From the NCBI GenBank assembly GCA_963851085.1, contig CAWKNX010000002.1, forward strand, positions 124,001 through 188,000: DNA of 64,000 nt, given 5' to 3'. The translations under genes and the position numbers were made by a program. This document shows, piece after piece, positions 37,634-47,077 of the stretch. Under the pieces are notes generated by a model. The model saw only the letters and a list, made by a program, of their open reading frames with translations, was not told the origin of the DNA and searched no databases. Origin of the DNA: DATFVJ01 sp963851085. GTDB lineage: Bacteria; Actinomycetota; Actinomycetes; Streptosporangiales; Streptosporangiaceae. The first letter of the stretch is position 1. Every line of letters begins with the position of its first letter.

Positions 37634-38612
37634 GAATTCCCTTCCGTGTGCCGGACGGGCCGCTCGTGCCGGACGGGCCATGCGTGCCGGACGGGCCATG
37701 CGTGCCGGACGGGCCATGCGTGCCGCGCGGGCCGTGGGTGCCGTGCCCGCCCACCTGGCCACGGCGCAGCGAGACGGCGCGCACCACGTAGTCGCCGCCC
37801 GTCACGAGGGTCACCGCCACCGCCGCCGCCATAAGAACCTCACGGACCAGGCCGAGTGGCCCTGGAAGCACATAGAACCCGATCGCGACCACCTGGAGCA
37901 GGGTCTTCAGCTTGCCTCCCCGGCTTGCCGGGATGACACCGCGCCGGATTACCCAGAACCGCAGCACGGTGACGCCGACCTCGCGGAAGAGAATCACGCC
38001 CGTGACCCACCAGGGCAATTCGCCGAGGTACGACAGGCTGATCAGGGCAGAACCGGTGAGTGCCTTGTCCGCGATCGGGTCGGCGATCTTGCCGAAGTCT
38101 GTGATCAGGTTGTGGCTGCGGGCCAGCCGCCCGTCGAGGAAGTCAGTGAACGACGCGACCACGAACAACACGAACGCGACAATCCGGTCCAGGGTGCCGC
38201 CCCTGAGCAGGAAGACGACGAAGACAGGCACGAACACGAGCCGCAGCACGGTGAGGCCGTTGGCCACATTGACCAGGCGCACCGCGGGCGGCGCGCCCGC
38301 TTCCGCGGTGACCGTTGCCGCGGGTGGCGCGGGTGGCGCCAGGGGTGGCGCCGTGGGTGGCGCGACCGCGCTCGCTGCGCTGTCCCGTACGCCCGCGCTC
38401 GCTACACTCTCCCGCGCGTCCGCCCCCGCGCGCTCCCCCGCACCCGCGCTCTCCTCGCGCCCCCGCATGTCGTCCACACGAGCGCTGTCCCCGCCAGCCA
38501 GGATGTCTTCCGCTTCCGCGTTGTCCGCACCTGCGTCGGTACGGCCCGCTGGTGTGCCGGCGGTGACCGGCTCGGGACTTTCGGGATTCGAGCCGGGCTC
38601 TGCCCGGTTCAA
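37626..38612 (-). CDS. pgsA: CDP-diacylglycerol-glycerol-3-phosphate 3-phosphatidyltransferase
   Basis: Membrane enzyme making phosphatidylglycerophosphate from CDP-diacylglycerol. The CDP-alcohol phosphotransferase motif is complete: DFLDGRLARSHNLITDFGKIADPIADK (DxxDGxxAR...GxxxDxxxD), at about residues 158-184, followed by several membrane helices (LPWWVTGVILFREVGVTVLRFWVI; LLQVVAIGFYVL; VLMAAAVAVTLVTG). About 110 N-terminal residues are a Pro/Ala/Glu-rich extension not typical of the family. The C-terminus has GTHGPSG repeats (about 37655-37735). The ATG at 38612 overlaps the rimO stop as ATGA, so it is translationally coupled. Confidence 0.93.
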   Translation of the reverse strand: MNRAEPGSNPESPEPVTAGTPAGRTDAGADNAEAEDILAGGDSARVDDMRGREESAGAGERAGADARESVASAGVRDSAASAVAPPTAPPLAPPAPPAATVTAEAGAPPAVRLVNVANGLTVLRLVFVPVFVVFLLRGGTLDRIVAFVLFVVASFTDFLDGRLARSHNLITDFGKIADPIADKALTGSALISLSYLGELPWWVTGVILFREVGVTVLRFWVIRRGVIPASRGGKLKTLLQVVAIGFYVLPGPLGLVREVLMAAAVAVTLVTGGDYVVRAVSLRRGQVGGHGTHGPRGTHGPSGTHGPSGTHGPSGTSGPSGTRKGIHG

Positions 38613-40855
38613 TGCCGTCCCGCGGCGCGCCCGGTCACGGTCCCGGCGGCGTGCCCGGGAACGGTCTCCACGGCGTGCCCAGGCGCGGCCGCGGCCGGGT
38701 GCCCGGGCAAGATCTCGACGGCGTCGGCGACCAGGTCGACACCCTCGGCGCCGCGGACGGTGGCACGGACGAGATCTCCAGGACGTGCCCGCAGATCGCC
38801 AAGGACCGTCGTCGCCCCGTCCACTTCGGGTGCCTGGTGCGCGGCGCGCCCCTCGAACCCGCCGCCGGGCAGCGGCCTTTCGATCAGCACGACCACATCC
38901 TGGCCGATCCGCTCCTCGGCGCGCTGCGCCATGAGCTCCTCGGCAAGATCGCTGATCTCCCTCAGCCGGGCGGCAACCTCGTCGTCGTCCACCTTGCCTG
39001 GCAGCGACGCCGCGGCAGTGCCGTCCTCGTCCGAATAGGCGAAGACACCGATGGCGTCGAGCCTGGCGTCTTCGAGGAAGCCCCGGAGCTCAGCGAGGTC
39101 GGCCCTGGTCTCGCCGGGGAACCCGACGATGAAGTTGGACCGCACGCCCGCGTCGGGGCACAGGTGGCGGACCTGCCCGATCAGCCCGCAGAACCGCTCA
39201 CGGTCGCCAAACCGCCGCATGGCCCGGAGCACCGGGCCGCTGGCGTGCTGGAACGACAGATCGAAGTACGGCGCGACCCCCGGGGTCGACGTGATCACCT
39301 GCGTCAGCCCAGGCCGTACCTCGGCCGGCTGGAGGTAACTGACACGGACCCGCGCGATCCCGGGCACGGCGGCGAGCGCGGGCAGCAGTTCCTCCAGCAG
39401 CCGCAGATTGCCCAGATCCTTGCCGTACGAGGTCGAGTTCTCGCTGACGAGCACGACCTCACGCACGCCCCCGGCAGCCAGCCAGCCCGCCTCGGCGAGG
39501 ATCTCCTGCGGGTGCCGCGAGACGAAAGCGCCGCGAAACGACGGGATCGCGCAGAAGCTGCACCTGCGGTCGCAGCCGGACGCGATCTTCAATGGCGCGG
39601 CCAGCCCGCTCGACAGCCTGCGGCGCAGTACTGGCGGTCCGGAAGGCGGAAACCCCCCAGATCCCGAACGGCTCACGCGCTCTGGCACCGCCCCGGAAAC
39701 TGGCGCCCCCGCCGGGGAGGAGACCCCCGCACGCCCAGGCACCACCCCAGAAGGTGCCACGCCCGCCCGGGAGGAGAGCCCCACACGCCCTGGCACCGCC
39801 CCTGAAGGTGGCACATCCACCGGGGAAGAGGTCCCCGCACGCCCCGGCGCGCCCCCGGACGGCGGCGCACCTGGCGGCGAGGATATCCCGGCCGGTGCTG
39901 GCTTCGCACCGGCAGGCGCGTCGCCTGCGGCGGGCCCGCCATCGCTGGCGGCAGTCGTTAGGTCTCTGCTTGCCCGGGGGGCGACCCCCCGGAACCCCCC
40001 GCCAACGCCCGGCTCGCGCTGCACCAACTCCTGTGCGTCGGTTTGCGCAGCCGTTAGGTCTCTGCTTGCCCGGGGGGCGACCCCCCGGAACCCCCCGCCA
40101 ACGCCCGGCTCGCGCTGCACCAACCCGTGTGCGTCGGTTTGCGCAGCCGTTAGGTCTCTGCTTGCCCGGGGGGCGACCCCCCGGAACCCCCCGCCAACGC
40201 CCGGCTCGCGCTGCACCAACCCGTGTGCGTCGGTTTGCGCAGCCGTTAGGGATCCTGCTTGTGGTCTTGATCCTGGATCTGAGAACGGCCCCGGTTCGGA
40301 CAGCGGTGCGCCGTGCCCTGGCACGTGCGCGCCCCCGGCCTTCTCCGCGGCGCCCGGACGCTCGGCGGGCGCGAGCGGCAGCAGCCGGCGCCTGTCGCGC
40401 GGTGTGTGGGCCGGCCTGCGCTCCCCCGCGACGACCCGGTCGAGCACCCTGCCGATGTCCAGGTAGTCGTCGAAACTGATCACCTCGGCCTCGGGAAGTG
40501 CCTCGGCAAGATCGGCACCGTATCTTTCCGCGAGACAGCCGGCCGCCACGACCGGGCTGCCTGAGTCCGCCGCGGACAGCAGTTCACCGATGGAGTCCTG
40601 TTTCGCGGCCTCGATGAAACCGCAGGTGTTGACGAGCACGACCGCTGCTTCCCGGGGATCCCCATCAGCATCGGCGATCGCGCTGCCGCCGGCGCCGCCG
40701 TCATCGTCGGGGCCGCCGACGCCGATCAGCGTCCAGCCCGACGCCTCGAGCCGCGCCGCAAGTTCCTCGGAATCGACCTCGTTGCGCGCGCAGCCGAGCG
40801 TGACCAGGCGGACGGTACGGTTCCCGGCGCTCGCGCCGCGCTGAGTCGATGGCAC
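38609..40855 (-). CDS. rimO: Ribosomal protein uS12 methylthiotransferase RimO with a ~250-aa insertion
   Basis: Radical-SAM enzyme that methylthiolates an aspartate of ribosomal protein S12. Auxiliary-cluster cysteines are in LVTLGCARNEVDSE, LVNTCGFIEAAKQDS and VAAGCLAERYG; the radical-SAM motif is SGCDRRCSFCAIPSFRG; SENSTSYGKDLG, SFQHASGPVLRAMRRFGD and a TRAM-like end follow. At 748 residues it is about 250 longer than usual. The excess lies between the N-terminal MTTase domain and the radical-SAM domain (about residues 165-420), made of three 32-residue repeats (from 96-bp DNA repeats at 39957-40251) and PSGAVPGR-type units. The ATG at 40855 fits the family start. Confidence 0.93.
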   Translation of the reverse strand: MPSTQRGASAGNRTVRLVTLGCARNEVDSEELAARLEASGWTLIGVGGPDDDGGAGGSAIADADGDPREAAVVLVNTCGFIEAAKQDSIGELLSAADSGSPVVAAGCLAERYGADLAEALPEAEVISFDDYLDIGRVLDRVVAGERRPAHTPRDRRRLLPLAPAERPGAAEKAGGAHVPGHGAPLSEPGPFSDPGSRPQAGSLTAAQTDAHGLVQREPGVGGGFRGVAPRASRDLTAAQTDAHGLVQREPGVGGGFRGVAPRASRDLTAAQTDAQELVQREPGVGGGFRGVAPRASRDLTTAASDGGPAAGDAPAGAKPAPAGISSPPGAPPSGGAPGRAGTSSPVDVPPSGAVPGRVGLSSRAGVAPSGVVPGRAGVSSPAGAPVSGAVPERVSRSGSGGFPPSGPPVLRRRLSSGLAAPLKIASGCDRRCSFCAIPSFRGAFVSRHPQEILAEAGWLAAGGVREVVLVSENSTSYGKDLGNLRLLEELLPALAAVPGIARVRVSYLQPAEVRPGLTQVITSTPGVAPYFDLSFQHASGPVLRAMRRFGDRERFCGLIGQVRHLCPDAGVRSNFIVGFPGETRADLAELRGFLEDARLDAIGVFAYSDEDGTAAASLPGKVDDDEVAARLREISDLAEELMAQRAEERIGQDVVVLIERPLPGGGFEGRAAHQAPEVDGATTVLGDLRARPGDLVRATVRGAEGVDLVADAVEILPGHPAAAAPGHAVETVPGHAAGTVTGRAAGRH
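39957..40251. repeat. Three tandem 96-bp repeats inside rimO
   Basis: Units begin GTTAGG at 39957, 40053 and 40149, with a fourth start at 40245. Each contains CCGGGGGGCGACCCCCCGG, a GC-only 8-bp stem with a 3-nt loop. Being 32 codons long, each keeps the rimO frame open. Copies differ by only a few bases, so the duplication is recent. Confidence 0.92.
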
Positions 40856-41037
40856 ACCGGCAGACTACGGTAACAGGCCGCGTGGATAGCCCGGCCCCGC
40901 CCGAGAGCCCGGCCCCGCCCGCCGGGCGCCGAATCGGCGAACGGGCCATCCGCGCGATCCGCTGGCCGCACGGCTGCGGCGGCAACGGCCGATCGCGCTG
41001 GCAGCGGCCGCGTTCCGGCCTCGCTTGGCCCGGCCGG

Positions 41038-41760
41038 CTAACCGGACACGGTACGGCCGGGCTGGAACTTCAGCGTGGTCACGTCGGAGCCGGGGAACTT
41101 TATCCGGTGGCCGTTCACCGTGAGCATGATGCCGCCGGGATTGCCGATCTCCATCGATACCTGATGCGTGAAGTTCCAGGAACGCGTCGACCCGGCGGGA
41201 ATGAAGGCCTGCGATTCCATCGTGCCGTCCGGCGCGAATACACCGATCCAGCAATCCTCGGTGGCCGCGAGCCGAACGAGCACCGAACGCCGGTGCTGGC
41301 CGGACGGGGTGGGGCTCGGCGTGGCCGAGGCGGTCGCGGACGGTCTCTTGGTCTGCCCCGCCGCCGTGCTCACGTGATGCGAGGAGCTGGCGAAGGCGTG
41401 CACAACCGCGTACACGATGACGGCGATGACTGCCAGCGCCATCGCCGCGCTCCAGTTCGGCGGCAGGCGCTCGCGGATCTTGATCGGGGTGGACGGCTCG
41501 AAGACCTCGGCCGCTGACACCGGGCCGAGGCCGCCGTGCACGTCGTCGTACTCCCGGATGAGCGGCCCAGGATCGATCCCGACGATCTTGGCCATGCTTC
41601 TGATGTGCCCGCGCGCGTAGAAGTCACCGCCGCAGGGCGAGAAATCGTCGTCCTCGATCCCGCGGATGATCGCTTCCCTGATCCGCGTCCGCTGGCTGAC
41701 CTGCGTAACGCTGAGACCGGCGTCCCGTCGGGCGCGTGCCAGGGTATCGCCGATACTCAC
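41038..41760 (-). CDS. RodZ-like protein (HTH, membrane segment, DUF4115)
   Basis: A 240-residue membrane-anchored protein. N-terminal HTH_25 domain: VSIGDTLARARRDAGLSVTQVSQRTRIREAIIRGIEDDDFSPCGGDFYARGHIRSMAKIVGIDPGPLIREYD. Then a single membrane helix (WSAAMALAVIAVIVYAVVHAF), a Ser/Thr/Pro linker, and an extracytoplasmic domain starting VLVRLAATEDCWIGVFAPDGTMESQAF, matching DUF4115. RodZ proteins link cell-shape machinery to the membrane. Upstream of ftsK is the usual actinobacterial place. The GTG at 41760 is preferred because GGAGGA lies six bases upstream. Confidence 0.88.
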   Translation of the reverse strand: MSIGDTLARARRDAGLSVTQVSQRTRIREAIIRGIEDDDFSPCGGDFYARGHIRSMAKIVGIDPGPLIREYDDVHGGLGPVSAAEVFEPSTPIKIRERLPPNWSAAMALAVIAVIVYAVVHAFASSSHHVSTAAGQTKRPSATASATPSPTPSGQHRRSVLVRLAATEDCWIGVFAPDGTMESQAFIPAGSTRSWNFTHQVSMEIGNPGGIMLTVNGHRIKFPGSDVTTLKFQPGRTVSG

Positions 41761-41940
41761 GCCATTCCTCCGCTGCATCGCCGGAGTCCCGATCCAGTCC
41801 CCAAGTCTAGACATCCGCGCGAGACGCAGCGAGACACCGGCCGCATTGAGAAGCATGGATTCGGAACTCTGTAGAGATCTCCCCCCGGAGCGATCATCTT
41901 CATACCCGGCACGGCCCTTGGGCAACCGTCGGCGTGTCGC

Positions 41941-44900
41941 TCACTCGCCGCGCAGACTGCCGAGAATCTCAGAGAGATCATCGGGCTTGACCAGAACATC
42001 CCGCGCCTTGGAACCCTCGCTCGGCCCGACAATCGCGCGGCTCTCGAGCAGGTCCATCAGCCGTCCGGCCTTTGCGAAACCCACCCGGAGCTTGCGCTGG
42101 AGCATCGAGGTGGAGCCGAACTGCGTGCTGACGATCAGCTCGGCCGCCTGGACGAGAAGATCTAGATCATCGCCTATATCCTCGTCGATCTCACGCTTGC
42201 GCCCCGCAGGGGCGGCCACGTCCTCCCGGTAGGTCGGCTGTGCCTGCTTCTTGCAGTGCGCGACGACCTCGCGGATCTCCTTCTCCATCACGAAGGCGTT
42301 CTGGAGCCGGAGCGGCTTGCTCGCGCCCATGGGCAGGAACAGCGAATCGCCCTGCCCGACCAGCTTCTCCGCGCCCGGCTGGTCGAGAATGACCCGGCTG
42401 TCGGCGAGGCTGGAGGTCGCGAACGCCAGGCGGGACGGGACATTGGCCTTGATCAGGCCGGTCACGACGTCCACACTCGGCCGCTGCGTGGCGAGCACCA
42501 GGTGGATGCCTGCCGCACGGGCGAGCTGCGTGATCCGGACGACAGAATCTTCCACGTCACGCGGGGCGACCATCATCAGGTCGGCGAGTTCGTCCACGAT
42601 CACCAGGAGGTACGGGTACGGCTGGTAGACGCGTTCGCTGCCGGGCGCTGGGGTGAGCTTGCCTGCCCGCACCGCCTTGTTGAAGTCGTCGACATGGCGG
42701 AACCCCGATGCCGCCAGGTCGTCGTAGCGCCGCTCCATCTCACCGACCACCCACTCAAGCGCCTCGGCCGCCTTCTTCGGGTTGGTGATGATCGGCGTGA
42801 TCAGGTGCGGGATCCCCTCGTAGATGGTCAGCTCGACCCGCTTGGGGTCGATGAGGATCGCCCGCACCTCGTCCGGCGTGGCCCGGGTAAGGATCGAAGT
42901 AATCAGCCCATTGATGCAGACCGAGTTGTGCGTCGGGATACACGAGCGGCTGGCGAGGTAGAGGCGGCTGGGGCTGTCGACCGCGATGCAGCGGACTGGC
43001 ACTGACTCGATCGGCCGCACGTCGACGATGTACCGCTGCCGCGCTGGACTTGTTGGCTTGACCTCAGTCTGCCGTGCCGCCTTGCGGCCGAGCCGGAACA
43101 CTCGATCGTGCGGAGTAAAGGCGACGGTATAGACGGTTGACGTGCTCTCGCTACGGCCCTTGCAGGGCTTGGTCCGCAGCGTGGCCTTGTAGCCGAGCCC
43201 GAGCACCAGCTCCAGGGTGTCGCGGGCGAGACACTCATTCGTAACAGAGAACTCCACGCCACCGCCACGACCGCAGTACCCATCCGTGTCTAGCAGTCCT
43301 GCGAGGAGGGCGCGGCGCTGGGCGATGGAAGCACGCAGATACACCTCGGGGATGTGCTTGGCTCCGACCATGCGAAAGATCTCACGCATGGTCCGGTAGC
43401 GTTCGCGGCGGCGCGCTGCCGGTACATGCTTCCCTCTGCGTCCCTGCGCGAATCGGCCACTCGCCGCCCGGAGTACAGCAGAAAGGCCGACGCCAGCGTG
43501 GTTTGCTGCCTGCTCAACGCTCATCCCGCGATCAGCCAAGTCCAGTGCTTCAGCGATGCGCCGTGCACGTTCTGGCCGGTTCGAAATCGTGTAATGCATC
43601 CGGGTACGTGGGTGCCGGGTGACGACGTATCCGTCATTGCGGATCTGGTTGAGAATCTCCTCGTCGGCACAGGTAAAGCCGGCACTCATCGTCGTGCCGT
43701 CACCAGCCCAGCACCCGAACGTGTACGGAGCTACGGGAAGATCCCGCTCGGGGTAGCCGAGTGGCCCGCTCAGTGCGACCGAGTGGTTGAAGCGCTGCCA
43801 ATGGCGGAGAGACGCGGCGATCTCCGCGGTTGTGACCGGCTCCATGTCCGCCGGGCGAACGCGGCCGCTGCCAGCAGGGGCGCTGACACGTTCCGCGAGC
43901 GCCTTAAAGACCAGGTGGCGAGAATAGGCCTGCGCCCAGAACCCAACCTCGCGCCCGCCTCGGTGGTACGTCGGCCGGATGATGCGGCCTTCCTTGGGAA
44001 GGTCCATAACGAGCTGGTACAGGACGTTTCGGAACTGCGCGCCCACATCCGCGAGCACCTCCGCCGTCCCGGTAAGCCGATCAGGTTCACGCAGGACCTC
44101 GGCTGCGCGCTCGGTGATCCGAGCGACATCCGCCGTTGGCCAGTACGGGACATTCCGGGGCGGCCGGGCACGCTGTTGACGCCCAGCGGCCGTGCTGGTC
44201 CGCCACAGATGCTCGGCGTCGGCCACAATGACGGTCCCGTCAGAAAACTCGACCTCATAACATGGGCGCCCGTACATGACTGGAGTCGCCGCAGTTACCT
44301 TGCATGCGTGACCATGCTCATCGAAGACCTCGCCGCCGACCTGGACCTCACCCATCGTGGTCCAGCCATCCGGTGTCGGGATCGGCGTGTCGAGAGCGAG
44401 CGCTTTCCCCGCCCCAGTCGCTCCGGCTATCAGCAAGTGCGGCATCTTGGCCAGGTTCGCGACGACGGTGCGGCCCTCGACGTCCTTGCCCAGGCCCACG
44501 ATCATCGCGTGGTGGTCGTTCACCGCTACCGGGGAGCGGAGCACGTCGCCAAGGCTGACGATCTCGCGGTCGGTGTTCGGGATCTCGACGCCGATCGCGG
44601 ACTTGCCGGGGATCGGCGAAAGGATGCGCACGTCGGCGCTCTTCACCGCATACGCGATGTTCTTGGATAGCTGCGTGACCCGCTCGACCTTGACCGCCGG
44701 GCCGAGCTCGATTTCGTACCTGGTCACAGTCGGGCCCCGGGTGAAGCCCGTGACCTGCGCGTCGACGTCGAACTGCTCGAGTACTCCGCTCAGCGCGGCG
44801 ACCATCGCGTCGTTGGCGCGGGTGCGCATCTTCGGCGCGCTCCCCGGGCGAAGCAGCGCGGCAGGCGGAAGCGTGTAGCTGCCGTCAGCCGATGCGGTGA

Positions 44901-46248
44901 GGGTGAGCTGCTCGGAACCGCGGATCCCGGCACGGGCTGGGGCCCCGGGGTCACGCTGCCCGGCGGTGCCACGCGATCCGCCGCGGTCGCCTGGCCTTGG
45001 CCCGAACCCAAGTGCGTCGAGCAGGTCGTCGGTGCCGCCTTCGCCGGTTGCCGCGTCCTGGCCGGTGCCGTGCTGGCCTTTGCCCGGCCGGCCGGCACCG
45101 TGGTCAGCGTCGTCCTCGTGCGGCACGGCGGAAAGCGCGGCGGCGCGCGCCGCCGCGTCTCCTGCCAGCGACGCCGGACGGCCCTGGCCGACGCCGCCGC
45201 CGGACAGCAGCGGAGTGTCGTAAGGCTTCTCGTGCTCGCCATGTTCTATGGCGGCCCTGCGCGCCCGTGCGCCGCGCAGGAGGTGGCCGCGCTTGGCGCC
45301 CTTTCCCACGGCCGGGGTGCCCTGCGGATCGGCGGCTGGGTCCTGCGTGCCGCCCGCTGCGCCGCCCGCGCTTTGCTGGTCACCTCGCACGAAGCCGTGC
45401 AGGTCGGCGAGCCGCTCGGGAATCCGGTGCACCGGTGTGGCGGTGATGACGAGCAGGCCGAAGACACAGAGCAGGGCGAGCAGCGGCGCGGCGATCCAGG
45501 ACGTGACGGCCGCGACGAGCGGAGCCGACACGAAGAAGCCGATGATGCCCCCCGCCGAGCGCATGACGGCGGCGCCCGCGGTCGGCGGCGGCGTGCCATT
45601 GGCGATGTGCACGAGGCCAAGGCCCCCGACGATCAGCGCCGACCAGCCGATCACCATCCGGCCCGTTTCCGCGTTACGGTCCGGGTGGCGCAGGTACCGC
45701 CACGAGAGCAGGGCGAGCAGGAGCGGCACCAGCCACGCGGCCGAGCCGAAGGCGCCGCTCACCAGCGCCCACAGCGCGCGGCCCGCGCCGCTGCCGAGGT
45801 GCCACCAGATAGCCGCGGCGGTGACGATCGCCGCGCCGAGGATGGCCAGGCCGATGCCGTCCCTGCGGTGGAGCGGATCCAGGTCGCGGGCGCCGCGCCC
45901 GATCGCCCGCACCGCGAAACCGAGGCCATGCGCCGCGACCATCCAGGCGGCAGCGAGGACGTGCCCGATCCAGCCGAACATGATCAGGAACGGGTCACTC
46001 TGCCGCCGCGCGGCCGCGCTCTGCCGCCCGCGGCCTGTGCCCTTGCCGCGCGGGCGGTTGCCATTTGGCGGACGCCGACCCGACTGCCTTCGGTCCTGCC
46101 TGCCAGCCTGGCTCCCGGATCGGGTGCGCGACCCATTGCGCGAGCCATTGCGCGAGCCGTTGCGCGAGCCGGCCGCAGGATCGCGGCCAGCTCGGCCCGA
46201 TGGACCGGCCGGCATGCGGGCAGCGCTTCGCGGCGCACGGGTCGCCAT
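41941..46248 (-). CDS. ftsK: DNA translocase FtsK precursor with class 3 intein
   Basis: Septum-located DNA pump that clears chromosomes at division. From the ATG at 46248: a basic, SRNG-repeat N-terminus (cytoplasmic), four or more membrane helices (about residues 85-250), an Ala/Gly linker, then the motor domain. The Walker A GATGAGK ends at residue 615, where the intein (616-1108) is inserted; after splicing it continues SVCINGLITSILTRATPDEVRAILIDPKRVELT. Walker B is YLLVIVDELADLMM; ATQRPSVDVVTGLIKANVPSRLAF follows. The gamma domain at the end (LLVQAAELIVSTQFGSTSMLQRKLRVGFAKAGRLMDLLE) reads KOPS. Mature length is 942 residues, a normal size. Confidence 0.96.
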   Translation of the reverse strand: MATRAPRSAARMPAGPSGRAGRDPAAGSRNGSRNGSRNGSRTRSGSQAGRQDRRQSGRRPPNGNRPRGKGTGRGRQSAAARRQSDPFLIMFGWIGHVLAAAWMVAAHGLGFAVRAIGRGARDLDPLHRRDGIGLAILGAAIVTAAAIWWHLGSGAGRALWALVSGAFGSAAWLVPLLLALLSWRYLRHPDRNAETGRMVIGWSALIVGGLGLVHIANGTPPPTAGAAVMRSAGGIIGFFVSAPLVAAVTSWIAAPLLALLCVFGLLVITATPVHRIPERLADLHGFVRGDQQSAGGAAGGTQDPAADPQGTPAVGKGAKRGHLLRGARARRAAIEHGEHEKPYDTPLLSGGGVGQGRPASLAGDAAARAAALSAVPHEDDADHGAGRPGKGQHGTGQDAATGEGGTDDLLDALGFGPRPGDRGGSRGTAGQRDPGAPARAGIRGSEQLTLTASADGSYTLPPAALLRPGSAPKMRTRANDAMVAALSGVLEQFDVDAQVTGFTRGPTVTRYEIELGPAVKVERVTQLSKNIAYAVKSADVRILSPIPGKSAIGVEIPNTDREIVSLGDVLRSPVAVNDHHAMIVGLGKDVEGRTVVANLAKMPHLLIAGATGAGKALALDTPIPTPDGWTTMGEVQVGGEVFDEHGHACKVTAATPVMYGRPCYEVEFSDGTVIVADAEHLWRTSTAAGRQQRARPPRNVPYWPTADVARITERAAEVLREPDRLTGTAEVLADVGAQFRNVLYQLVMDLPKEGRIIRPTYHRGGREVGFWAQAYSRHLVFKALAERVSAPAGSGRVRPADMEPVTTAEIAASLRHWQRFNHSVALSGPLGYPERDLPVAPYTFGCWAGDGTTMSAGFTCADEEILNQIRNDGYVVTRHPRTRMHYTISNRPERARRIAEALDLADRGMSVEQAANHAGVGLSAVLRAASGRFAQGRRGKHVPAARRRERYRTMREIFRMVGAKHIPEVYLRASIAQRRALLAGLLDTDGYCGRGGGVEFSVTNECLARDTLELVLGLGYKATLRTKPCKGRSESTSTVYTVAFTPHDRVFRLGRKAARQTEVKPTSPARQRYIVDVRPIESVPVRCIAVDSPSRLYLASRSCIPTHNSVCINGLITSILTRATPDEVRAILIDPKRVELTIYEGIPHLITPIITNPKKAAEALEWVVGEMERRYDDLAASGFRHVDDFNKAVRAGKLTPAPGSERVYQPYPYLLVIVDELADLMMVAPRDVEDSVVRITQLARAAGIHLVLATQRPSVDVVTGLIKANVPSRLAFATSSLADSRVILDQPGAEKLVGQGDSLFLPMGASKPLRLQNAFVMEKEIREVVAHCKKQAQPTYREDVAAPAGRKREIDEDIGDDLDLLVQAAELIVSTQFGSTSMLQRKLRVGFAKAGRLMDLLESRAIVGPSEGSKARDVLVKPDDLSEILGSLRGE
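42925..44403 (-). other. FtsK intein, class 3 (493 aa, LAGLIDADG type)
   Basis: Starts ALALDTPIPTPDGWTTMGEV with Ala, not Cys or Ser, and ends SCIPTHN before Ser+1. It shows the class 3 WCT set: Trp in block B (VADAEHLWRT), Cys in block F (VPVRCIAVDSP) and Thr in block G (PTHN). Class 3 inteins start splicing from the internal block F Cys. Endonuclease-type motifs are FGCWAGDGT and LLAGLLDTDGY. It interrupts Walker A directly after the catalytic Lys. Confidence 0.92.
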
Positions 46249-46742
46249 GATTTCAACGGTACTGAAGGACCCTTTAGCGCCCAAACGCATCGGCGGGCGT
46301 GTCGCGAAGATTGTCATACTCGCAGTCACGACCTGGCGTTCACGTCACGGCTCGCGCACGGCGTTCCTGCTCGTGCTCGTCCCGCAGCCGGGTTTCCAGA
46401 ATGATCAGGTCCGGTGCCTCGACCGAGATGGTCGCGCCGTCCCAGAACATCCGCCGCGCGATCCACCCAGGACCGGTCGTCCGCTTACCGATCATCCACT
46501 TCGGGTAGGTCCAGGCGATGCGATCCGGTTCGCGCGCCCCGAACCATGGTACGGAGTTCAGCCGGGCCGGCGAGTTGCGGATCTACCGGCAGCGGCACGC
46601 CGTCCCCGACCCCGGCGGCGGCACGCCGTCCCCGACCCCGGCGGCGGCTCGCCGTCACCAAGCCCGGCAGCACGGATGAGCCGTCCGATATGTCATGATT
46701 TGCGTGCCTGGGCGGGCCCTGCGCGCCGCTTGGGGATGCCGG

Positions 46743-46801
46743 TTTCATGATCGCGGTAACTTTTCCGCCGTATCCGCCGAAAAAGTACCGCGATCATGAA
46801 A
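46743..46801. repeat. Palindromic repeat PAL-4
   Basis: Outer arms TTTCATGATCGCGGTA (46743-46758) and complement (46786-46801) pair perfectly. The inner stem has two mismatches. Confidence 0.82.
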
Positions 46802-46814
46802 TGCAGGCGTCGGC

Positions 46815-47053
46815 GCGGCGCTGACGTCTGCCGTGTGGCATAACAACACGGCGCTGACGTCTGCCACGTGGCACACCAACACGGCGCTGACGTCTGCCAC
46901 GTGGCACACCAACACGGAACTGCGGAAGTTCCGGGCGCACCCCAGGCCGGCAAGGCCCCACAGCCACCGCCGGCACCCCCATCACGGAACTGCGGAAGTT
47001 CCGGGCGCACCCCAGGCCGGCAAGGCCCCACAGCCACCGCCGGCACCCCCATC
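46815..47053. repeat. Compound tandem array: three 33-bp then two 70-bp units
   Basis: 33-bp units start at 46815, 46848 and 46881 (ACGGCGCTGACGTCTGCC...). 70-bp units start at 46914 and 46984; each contains the hairpin GGAACTGCGGAAGTTCC. The array sits exactly between PAL-4 and PAL-5. Confidence 0.9.
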
Positions 47054-47077
47054 GCGCGGGAAACCAAGGCACCTTCC

